A program made the translations under genes and the position numbers. The notes below the pieces were generated by a model. The model saw nothing but the letters and a program-made list of their open reading frames with translations. It had not been told where the DNA came from and did no database searches. This document shows positions 1 through 4,480 of a DNA stretch of 5,192 nucleotides, in pieces; the stretch's first letter is position 1; each line of letters begins with the position of its first letter. The DNA is from Microcaldota archaeon (GTDB lineage Archaea > Micrarchaeota > Micrarchaeia > Micrarchaeales > Micrarchaeaceae), in NCBI GenBank assembly GCA_021834865.1, contig JAKBRD010000049.1:1-5192 (forward strand). The letters are read 5' to 3'.

Positions 1-311
1 TCAACATAGAATTCAACTTTATAAAGAAAAACAGTGCGCTTGAAGTTCGCAGGAGCGCAAGGAATCACGAAATAAGAGTAACTGGAAAGATGCTCAATGA
101 CGGCGACAGAAAGGTGCTTGGCATGCTCTCCAAAGACGGCTCTATGCTGCAATCCGACATAGTATCGGCGAGCGGATTCTCGAAGGTAAAAGTGCACAGG
201 ATAGTAAGGAAGCTAGAGAATATAGGGCTTGTAAAAGTCTCGAGGTTCGGCATAACCAACCGCGTAGTCCTCGTAGACAACAAAAGTTCCGCTTTCAACG
301 TAAAAGCGTAA
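1..311 (+). CDS. C-terminal winged helix-turn-helix protein (5' end outside window)
   Basis: The frame is open from the first bases of the window (codons from position 3) through the ATG at 90 to TAA at 309-311, so the gene most likely begins upstream and only its C-terminal ~102 residues are visible. The part from 90 is a compact winged helix-turn-helix. A first helix (DGDRKVLGMLSKDG) is followed by LQSDIVSASG, a recognition-type helix (FSKVKVHRIVRKLENIG) and a hairpin wing (LVKVSRFGITNRVVLVD). This resembles the MarR/IclR-like winged helix at the C terminus of many archaeal membrane-linked regulators (DUF7343 type), a family assignment made from pattern only. The preceding ~29 residues are charged and show no membrane segment. 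The role is probably DNA binding and transcription control; the target is unknown. A start at 90 giving a stand-alone 73-residue protein is possible, but the continuous upstream frame and absence of a clear ribosome-binding site before 90 argue against it. Confidence 0.72.
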   Translation, partial: NIEFNFIKKNSALEVRRSARNHEIRVTGKMLNDGDRKVLGMLSKDGSMLQSDIVSASGFSKVKVHRIVRKLENIGLVKVSRFGITNRVVLVDNKSSAFNVKA

Positions 312-314
312 GGC

Positions 315-344
315 TATTAAATTAATCCGATGATATATATTTAA
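315..344 (+). promoter_or_regulatory. AT-rich TATA-like promoter region before the PRC-barrel gene
   Basis: The 50-nt gap after the winged-helix gene holds two TATA-like stretches, TATTAAATTAA (315-325) and TATATATTTAA (334-344). Archaeal transcription starts about 25 nt downstream of the box centre. The first would give a start near 345, leaving a short leader that includes the GGTG ribosome-binding site at 353. The second would start near 364, at the ATG itself, and make that site useless. The first therefore fits better, but neither is proven. Confidence 0.45.
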
Positions 345-352
345 GGCGCCAA

Positions 353-356
353 GGTG
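353..356 (+). promoter_or_regulatory. Ribosome-binding site of the PRC-barrel gene
   Basis: GGTG, followed by five A residues and then ATG at 362, matches the archaeal 16S anti-Shine-Dalgarno core. It fixes the start of the PRC-barrel gene. It is also the local reference for the identical GGTG-5 nt-start arrangement before the RNase HII gene. Confidence 0.65.
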
Positions 357-361
357 AAAAA

Positions 362-613
362 ATGGTAAAGTTCATAATAGGAAGACAGCTCGTAGGGAAG
401 AAAGTTGTGACGAACGACGGTTTTGACGTAGGCAGGTTTATCGACGCAGACATAAGCCCGATAACGGGAAAGATAAACGCCTTCATAGTCGAGCCGAACA
501 TGGATAGCAACATAGCGAACAAGCTCAAGATAGACAGCGGGCAGATAAAGATACCGTACAACGCAGTGCAGGCAGTAAACGACTACATAGTAATCGACAG
601 GAAGTCTATGTAA
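362..613 (+). CDS. Small PRC-barrel domain protein
   Basis: An 83-residue protein that is essentially one PRC-barrel domain. It opens with GRQLVGKKVVTNDGFDVGRF (residues 7-26), the usual 'retained/known modification, then Gly-Lys/Arg' beta start of the fold. It continues through DADISPITGKINAFIVEP and ends with IKIPYNAVQAVNDYIVID, where the IPY...V..V.D.I motif is typical of archaeal single-domain members. There is no signal peptide or membrane segment, so it should be cytoplasmic. PRC-barrels act as protein-protein or RNA-related adaptors: the fold occurs in RimM, in the photosynthetic reaction centre H subunit, and in archaeal division proteins such as CdvA and haloarchaeal CdpB. Which of these roles applies here cannot be read from the sequence. 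The start is supported by GGTG 5 nt upstream. The stop lies 14 nt before the proposed RNase HII start, so the two are probably co-transcribed. Confidence 0.88.
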   Translation: MVKFIIGRQLVGKKVVTNDGFDVGRFIDADISPITGKINAFIVEPNMDSNIANKLKIDSGQIKIPYNAVQAVNDYIVIDRKSM

Positions 614-618
614 CCGCA

Positions 619-622
619 GGTG
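619..622 (+). promoter_or_regulatory. Ribosome-binding site that decides the RNase HII start
   Basis: GGTG at 619-622 is followed by a 5-nt spacer (TTGGC) and ATA at 628. Motif and spacing are identical to the PRC-barrel gene just upstream, where the codon is ATG. This is the main sequence argument for initiation at a non-standard codon here. Confidence 0.5.
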
Positions 623-627
623 TTGGC

Positions 628-1335
628 ATAATAATCTGCGGCGGCGACGAAGCGGGCCGCGGTGCCCTCGTCGGGCCTCTTGTCATATCCATAGTTGCGA
701 TAACGAAGGGATATGAGCATAGGCTCTCAAGCATAGGGGTTCGCGACTCCAAGCTTCTTTCCCCCAAACGCAGATATGAGCTCTTTGGCTCCATAACTAA
801 AATCGCTTCGGAGGTAAAGACCGGCATTATAAGCCCGGCAGAAATAAACGAGGCGATGCAGAAGGGAATATCGCTTAACGAGCTTGAAGCTGTGCATTTC
901 GCAAGGCTTTTCGATTCCATGAGCTCCGATATAAAGTCTTTTTATATAGACTCCCCTGATGTTATAGCGGAGAAGTTTGGGGTGAGGCTGAAAATGCTTT
1001 CTTCCAAGCGCACGCGCGTTGTAGGAATAAAGTCAAGCAGGGAGGAGCTAAAGAGCAAGCCGATAAAGCTGGTGGCAGAGCACAAGGCAGATGTAAAGTA
1101 CCCTGTAGTGTCGGCAGCCAGCATAATAGCAAAAGTCACAAGGGACGAAGAGATAAGAAAGCTTGAAAAGAAGTTGAAGATAAAGATAGGCTCAGGATAT
1201 CCTTCTGATTTCACGACCATAGACGCAGTTAGGAAACACCTTAATACCGGAAAGTTCGACGGAAATCTTAGGCTGCACTGGAAGACAATGGAAAACATAA
1301 AGCAGACAAAGATTACCAATTTCTTTGGCAACTAA
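628..1335 (+). CDS. rnhB: Ribonuclease HII, probable ATA start
   Basis: RNase HII cleaves the RNA strand of RNA/DNA hybrids and starts removal of single ribonucleotides from DNA. Numbered from ATA 628 as Met1, the protein has 235 residues, normal for archaeal members. The visible hallmarks are GGDEAGRG (5-12; catalytic D7, E8), VRDSKLLSPKRRYELF (from 38), YIDSPDV (catalytic D108), HKADVKYPVVSAASIIAKVTRDE (catalytic D155) and GSGYPSDF. The last residues, QTKITNFF (226-233), form a consensus PCNA-interacting box (QxxIxxFF), as known for archaeal RNase HII. Between the in-frame stop at 505-507 and 856 there is no ATG, GTG or TTG in this frame. Starting at ATG 856 would lose the DEAGRG and DSK motifs. 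ATA at 628 gives the usual very short N terminus (M-I-I-C-G-G-D-E) and sits 5 nt after GGTG. An ATA at 631 or a base-calling error are alternatives. Family certain; start uncertain. Confidence 0.95.
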   Translation: MIICGGDEAGRGALVGPLVISIVAITKGYEHRLSSIGVRDSKLLSPKRRYELFGSITKIASEVKTGIISPAEINEAMQKGISLNELEAVHFARLFDSMSSDIKSFYIDSPDVIAEKFGVRLKMLSSKRTRVVGIKSSREELKSKPIKLVAEHKADVKYPVVSAASIIAKVTRDEEIRKLEKKLKIKIGSGYPSDFTTIDAVRKHLNTGKFDGNLRLHWKTMENIKQTKITNFFGN

Positions 1336-1339
1336 GCTA

Positions 1340-1347
1340 TTTATATG
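1340..1347 (+). promoter_or_regulatory. TATA box of tRNA-Arg
   Basis: TTTATATG lies just after the RNase HII stop codon. Its centre (about 1344) is 25 nt upstream of the first tRNA base, the standard archaeal spacing for transcription starting at or very near the mature 5' end. The tRNA therefore seems to have its own promoter. The box is flanked by an AAGCT/AGCTT inverted repeat (1334-1338 and 1350-1354), whose meaning is unclear. Confidence 0.72.
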
Positions 1348-1368
1348 AAAGCTTGCAAATAACTTCGT

Positions 1369-1472
1369 GGATCTGTAGCGCAGTTTGGATAGCGCACCCG
1401 GCTTCGGACCGGGCGGTCGCGGGTTCAAAATGGCATATGCCCAGCATCTCCATGGAAATCCCGCCAGATCCG
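1369..1472 (+). tRNA. tRNA-Arg (anticodon TCG) with a T-loop intron
   Basis: A complete cloverleaf can be folded. The acceptor GGATCTG (1369-1375) pairs perfectly with CAGATCC (1465-1471), with discriminator G1472. The D-stem is GCGC (1378-1381 and 1392-1395), with a loop holding GG and A20, the arginine identity base. The anticodon stem is CCCGG/CCGGG (1397-1401 and 1409-1413), with loop CTTCGGA and anticodon TCG at 1404-1406, reading CGA and possibly other CGN codons. The variable region is 5 nt and the T-stem is GCGGG/CCCGC (1419-1423 and 1460-1464). The T-loop is broken by 29 nt; removing them restores the canonical TTCAAAT loop and a 75-nt tRNA. CCA is not encoded. The 3' end lies only 9 nt from the stop codon of the convergent surface-protein gene. 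The T-loop interruption could make simple tRNA searches miss or truncate this gene. Confidence 0.95.
1430..1458 (+). other. tRNA intron at position 59/60 with bulge-helix-bulge
   Basis: The exon-intron borders fold into a textbook archaeal bulge-helix-bulge. The outer helix is the T-stem. The central 4-bp helix pairs TTCA (1424-1427) with TGGA (1453-1456), with one G-U pair. The two 3-nt bulges are AAA (1428-1430) and AAT (1457-1459), and the inner helix is TGG/CCA (1431-1433 and 1450-1452). Cutting after the second base of each bulge (after 1429 and 1458) leaves exactly TTCAAA plus T. Such non-canonical sites are cut by the broad-specificity archaeal splicing endonucleases. The intron also contains a perfect 10-nt palindrome (1432-1441). 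Confidence 0.9.
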
Positions 1473-1481
1473 CTATCATAC

Positions 1482-2291
1482 TCATATTGGGGAACGTATT
1501 CCATAATTGCGCCTGCGGACCAGGACAATTATCAGTATTATTATCACTATAGCTTCGGCTCCGATTAATGCATACAGCACATATTCATTGCTTTGCTTGA
1601 CTGCAATCGGCTTTGAAGGTATGGTAGTAGAAATCACGGTTGTAGGTATTGTGGTGTGCGATGAATTTTGTGATATTGTTGTAGGAACTATTGATGTAGT
1701 TAGCGATGTGCTTGGAGTGCCCTTGTTTTTTGTTACTAGCACCTGCAGAGTGGCATTAGTCAAGTTTGTGTATATGTAGCTGGAATTAAAAGTAAGCCAT
1801 TTTTGAGGTTTTACGTAGCTGCCTCCATAGTAATTAAAGTTTTGAAGAGTGCCTCCGGACCATGACCATGTGGATAGAGTTATTGTTTGACCCCCTGTTA
1901 TAAGCTTTATGGGCCTGTAAGATCCTGAAGAGCTGACAAACTTTACAGAACTGCCCGTTTGCCCATTTACTTCTATTTCGATTGCGCCAGTTACGCCGCT
2001 GATTGTTGAATTGTCAGTAGGTAAGGCCACATTGAAGGGAGTGAGCAAAATTAGGGAAAGATTGTATGATGAGTACGTTTTATTGTTTATTACTGCATAT
2101 GTGCCAGGGCTGACAACAACACGCGTAGAAGAAACTCCTATCGAGCCACCTGAGGCTCCGTTTATTGTGCTGTAGTTGCCTAAAGAGAAAGTAAAATATG
2201 GCTTGCTTATTGAAGCGAACGACAGCTGCGAAGCGTGTACCGTTGCAAAAAACATCAACAAAACCAAAACCGCAAATATTGTTATTTTCAT
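1482..2291 (-). CDS. Secreted, C-terminally membrane-anchored surface protein (unknown family)
   Basis: A 269-residue protein with clear surface architecture. Residues 1-20 are a Sec-type signal peptide (MK, a hydrophobic core, then TVHA before Ser21). The ectodomain (about 21-195) is beta-rich in character, with Ser, Thr, Gly, Asn and aromatic residues and no cysteines. A Ser/Thr/Pro-rich stalk follows (about 195-228, with PSTSLTT and IPTTVISTTIPSKP). A single membrane helix (about 237-258) is followed by RRR and a short cytoplasmic tail. Eight N-X-S/T sequons can be counted, so heavy N-glycosylation is likely. I recognise no named ectodomain family. It lies 15 nt after the pilin-like gene on the same strand and is probably translated from the same transcript. 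An own ribosome-binding site, GTGAT, supports the ATG at 2291. Its stop is 9 nt from the convergent tRNA. A role as partner or anchor of the upstream pilin-like protein is inference. Confidence 0.87.
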   Translation of the reverse strand: MKITIFAVLVLLMFFATVHASQLSFASISKPYFTFSLGNYSTINGASGGSIGVSSTRVVVSPGTYAVINNKTYSSYNLSLILLTPFNVALPTDNSTISGVTGAIEIEVNGQTGSSVKFVSSSGSYRPIKLITGGQTITLSTWSWSGGTLQNFNYYGGSYVKPQKWLTFNSSYIYTNLTNATLQVLVTKNKGTPSTSLTTSIVPTTISQNSSHTTIPTTVISTTIPSKPIAVKQSNEYVLYALIGAEAIVIIILIIVLVRRRNYGIRSPI

Positions 2292-2294
2292 TCA

Positions 2295-2299
2295 ATCAC
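2295..2299 (-). promoter_or_regulatory. Ribosome-binding site of the second surface gene
   Basis: On the - strand, GTGAT lies 3 nt before the ATG at 2291 and within the 15-nt gap after the stop of the pilin-like gene. It complements the archaeal 16S 3' end and supports internal initiation on a two-gene message. Confidence 0.5.
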
Positions 2300-2306
2300 T
2301 TAATCC

Positions 2307-4406
2307 TTAATTTATCTCGTTTATTCCAGGGCCGCAAGAGCCTCCTCCACCACCAGTACCTATATGTAGATGATACCATCCGCCACTCATAGACTGCCGA
2401 GTATCAAGACCGGGACACCAATTTGTATTGCCCGTAGAGTATGAATTCGGGCCGTCAACATATATGCCGCCGTAACCTGAATTTCCTCCGCCAGAATATA
2501 TGCTCATTGTTCCGCCTGGCCAGTAGCAATAACCATAGTTGTTCGAATGGTCGTTATACGCTTGCAATGTACATTCAGTAGGCCCTGATGATATTTGAGA
2601 TGCAGGATATACAAAGGCAGCGATTGATATGCCGCCAGAGCTTGAAGAGGTTGCAGAGACCGTATACGAACCAGAATTTTGGTTGCATACGGCCGCATAG
2701 CCAGTTTCATAACTGTCATTGCCATGCGTATATTCTACCTGGGTGCAGCCAGATGGGAGAGACACGCTAGAGCATTCAAACCAGCCGCAACCGACCATTA
2801 TCACAACTGCAGACGGAGAAGTGGAAACAGAATATGATAGCGAATGAGAACTCGAATCCCCAGTTGTGGAAGATGAATATGTAGAATAGCTAGGACCGCC
2901 TTTTACCCCAAGTATGGCCACAGCCAGATCAGGACTTCCGGTTGTTATAGTGCATACACCTGAAGTTGTAACTCCTACATCGGCGTAGTTGCTATTAGAC
3001 TCGGTAACGCTAGACCATGATATCCCAATTCCTCCGTTGCCAGCACCGCCTGCACAGAAATATGTACTGTAGCCAGACATAGTTGCGTTGGCCTCTCCAC
3101 CTATCGAATCTCCAGTATTACCTTGGGAAGACATGTAGTATATTGTGGATGTAGTAGTAGAGGTTGAGGTTGTTGTTGAGGTAGTAGTTGAAGTTGTAGT
3201 TGAAGTGGTTGTGGATGTAGTAGTAGAGGTTGAGGTTGTTGTTGAGGTAGAGGTTGTTGTAGATGTGGATGTAGTTGTCGAAGTTGAAGTTGTAGAGGTT
3301 GAGGTTGAGGTTGTGGATGTTGTTGTGGATGTTGAGGTTGTCGATGTGGAAGTGGTTGTTGATGTTGAGGTTGTGGTTGATGTAGAGGTTGTTGAGGTGG
3401 AAGTAGAGGTAGTGCTTGTACTTGTGGATGTAGTAGAGGTTGAAGTTGTAGTGGAAGTTGAAGTTGTGGTTGATGTTGAGGTCGTAGAGGTTGAGGTTGA
3501 GGTTGTGGATGTTGTGGTTGAGGTGGATGTAGTGGTGGAAGTCGTAGTTGATGTTGAAGTTGTCGAGGTGCTTGTGCTAGTATATATTGTGCTTGTTGTG
3601 GCAGAAACCTTGAAGTTTGCAGTTATAGAAACATTTGAACGCAATATTAAAGTAGTTGGTTCTGCAGCAAGCGTACTTAAACTTGATGCTCCGGAACTTA
3701 TAGCCCAAGAACCGAATGCGTAGCCCGCAGGTGACACTGCATACAGCGTATAGGTTCCTGAAGCCAACGGCACTGTTATATTGTTGTGGTATATAACTCC
3801 ATTTATTACTATTTCTCCACTGGTTGGACTTGTATAAAGAGTAACATTATAGAAAGGGACGTATGCAGGGCTCATTGATTGTGTAGACGCACCTGCAGTT
3901 ACATATGGTCCTGTGCATACGCCTGATTTGCATGTATAATAATGAAGGTCGAAAGTGGCCGTTGTAGTACTCCCGAGCGGCGGCTCTACGCTCCCAGGTA
4001 TGGAAACAGCACATATTACCCTAGTGCCTGAACTAACATTTTTGGGCAGACATGTCCCGTTATAGACATTCGTGCCGGTACTTCCAATATTAGTAAGAGT
4101 TACACTTATGGCGTTTGCAGGAAGGTGCATGCTTACTCCCAGACTGTCAAGGAAAACTACAGTGTATTTTATTGGTATGCTGTGCGCAGTGTTTACACTT
4201 GTAAGCGTGCTCTGAACGCAGGGAAGAAGAGGCTCTATGTTGCATACGGGTGGAAGATAACTGATCGGGGCCTTTGGGCCTGAAATCACGAATATGAAGG
4301 CAACGAATATGGCTATTATGAGAAGGGCCCAAGCGTATACGCTAAGCATTTCTATCGCAGACTGTGCGTTATCCCTAATGAATATACGCCTTAGCCGTTC
4401 TTTCAT
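2307..4406 (-). CDS. Large pilin-like surface protein with a 146-residue Ser/Thr-only stalk
   Basis: A 699-residue protein. The N terminus (RRIFIRDNA, then QSAIEML and a hydrophobic helix, about 24-42) resembles archaeal class III signal peptides of type IV pilin-like proteins: positive charge, cleavage expected before Q15, Glu at mature position +5. The residue before the cut is Ala rather than the usual Gly. The first ectodomain (about 43-185) has six cysteines, including CKSGVC. Residues ~186-266 (SGTYTLYAVSPAGYAFGSWAIS...ITANF) look like a divergent InlB B-repeat/PEGA-type beta domain. Residues 276-421 are exclusively Ser and Thr. The C-terminal ~276 residues are rich in Gly, Ser, Tyr and Asn, with ten cysteines and a Gly-rich end; I do not recognise a family. 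Seven sequons are visible. The protein is likely an assembled or membrane-embedded, O-glycosylated extracellular stalk with a disulfide-rich tip. It heads a two-gene operon and its transcript is probably leaderless. Confidence 0.9.
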   Translation of the reverse strand: MKERLRRIFIRDNAQSAIEMLSVYAWALLIIAIFVAFIFVISGPKAPISYLPPVCNIEPLLPCVQSTLTSVNTAHSIPIKYTVVFLDSLGVSMHLPANAISVTLTNIGSTGTNVYNGTCLPKNVSSGTRVICAVSIPGSVEPPLGSTTTATFDLHYYTCKSGVCTGPYVTAGASTQSMSPAYVPFYNVTLYTSPTSGEIVINGVIYHNNITVPLASGTYTLYAVSPAGYAFGSWAISSGASSLSTLAAEPTTLILRSNVSITANFKVSATTSTIYTSTSTSTTSTSTTTSTTTSTSTTTSTTSTSTSTTSTSTTTSTSTTTSTSTTSTSTSTTSTSTSTTSTSTTTSTSTTTSTSTTSTSTTTSTTSTSTSTTSTSTTTSTSTTTSTSTTTSTSTTTSTTTSTTTSTTTSTTTSTSTTTSTIYYMSSQGNTGDSIGGEANATMSGYSTYFCAGGAGNGGIGISWSSVTESNSNYADVGVTTSGVCTITTGSPDLAVAILGVKGGPSYSTYSSSTTGDSSSHSLSYSVSTSPSAVVIMVGCGWFECSSVSLPSGCTQVEYTHGNDSYETGYAAVCNQNSGSYTVSATSSSSGGISIAAFVYPASQISSGPTECTLQAYNDHSNNYGYCYWPGGTMSIYSGGGNSGYGGIYVDGPNSYSTGNTNWCPGLDTRQSMSGGWYHLHIGTGGGGGSCGPGINEIN
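3143..3250 (-). repeat. 42-bp perfect direct repeat (3143-3184 and 3209-3250)
   Basis: The 42 bases at 3143-3184 recur exactly at 3209-3250, an offset of 66 nt or 22 codons, so the reading frame is kept. In such a synonymous-rich tract, an exact 42-nt match points to a recent in-frame duplication. Confidence 0.9.
3144..3581 (-). repeat. Degenerate triplet repeat encoding only Ser and Thr
   Basis: This 438-nt stretch inside the pilin-like gene encodes 146 residues, all Ser or Thr, mostly as TST, STT and TTST runs. The + strand is nearly free of C (9 in 438 by my count) and is mainly G, T and A. Most serines use TCN; four near 3414-3422 and 3570-3578 use AGY, which marks older or separately derived patches. 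The tract is bracketed on both sides by the same residues, TSTIY (271-275 and 419-423). The pattern suggests growth by slippage and unequal exchange, and the tract length probably differs between strains. Confidence 0.93.
3292..3515 (-). repeat. 32-bp perfect direct repeat (3292-3323 and 3484-3515)
   Basis: The bases at 3292-3323 recur exactly at 3484-3515, offset 192 nt or 64 codons, again in frame. It is a second, longer-range internal duplication in the Ser/Thr tract. Confidence 0.85.
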
Positions 4407-4427
4407 CGCTTAGATTAAGGTAGTAGC

Positions 4428-4435
4428 ATTTAAAA
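4428..4435 (-). promoter_or_regulatory. TATA-like box of the surface-protein operon
   Basis: Read on the - strand this is TTTTAAAT, centred about 25 nt before the ATG at 4406. At that spacing transcription would begin at the start codon. No Shine-Dalgarno sequence lies in between, so the message is probably leaderless. The box is near-symmetrical (ATTTAAAAT on the + strand) and might also serve the divergent prenyltransferase gene. Confidence 0.6.
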
Positions 4436-4458
4436 TCATTTCTCACCGAATACTCCTA

Positions 4459-4466
4459 GCTTAAAT
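4459..4466 (+). promoter_or_regulatory. TATA-like box of the prenyltransferase gene
   Basis: GCTTAAAT is centred near 4463, about 24 nt before the ATG at 4487 and 18 nt before the ATG at 4481. If it is the working box, a leaderless start at 4487 fits best. No convincing ribosome-binding site precedes either ATG. The symmetrical box at 4428-4437 is the alternative and would leave a leader of about 24 nt. Confidence 0.42.
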
Positions 4467-4480
4467 TGCGGGCGTATTGC

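Noticed and set aside
508..627. RNase HII made by a -1 frameshift from the PRC-barrel gene
   Set aside because: The frame is open back to 508, but I see no slippery heptamer before the PRC stop at 611-613. The GGTG at 619 with an ATA at the right spacing explains the start more simply.
1334..1354. AAGCT/AGCTT inverted repeat as a terminator hairpin for RNase HII
   Set aside because: The stem is only 5 bp with an 11-nt AT-rich loop that is itself the tRNA TATA box, and there is no T tract after it. A regulatory role is possible but not supported.
1369..1490. tRNA as an integration site for the surface cassette
   Set aside because: I found no second copy of the tRNA 3' end elsewhere in the window and no integrase or inverted ends, so there is no evidence for a mobile element.
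1353..1568. + strand open frame across the tRNA
   Set aside because: It runs through a fully folded tRNA and into the antisense of the surface gene, with no coding features.
3144..3581. CRISPR-like array or microsatellite outside a gene
   Set aside because: There are no regular spacer and repeat units. The whole tract stays in frame within a long coding sequence and encodes only Ser and Thr.
3145..3723. Long + strand open frame of Val, Glu and Asp repeats
   Set aside because: It is the mirror of the Ser/Thr codons on the - strand: GTN and GAN triplets arise automatically as their complements. It lacks a start signal and a sensible domain.
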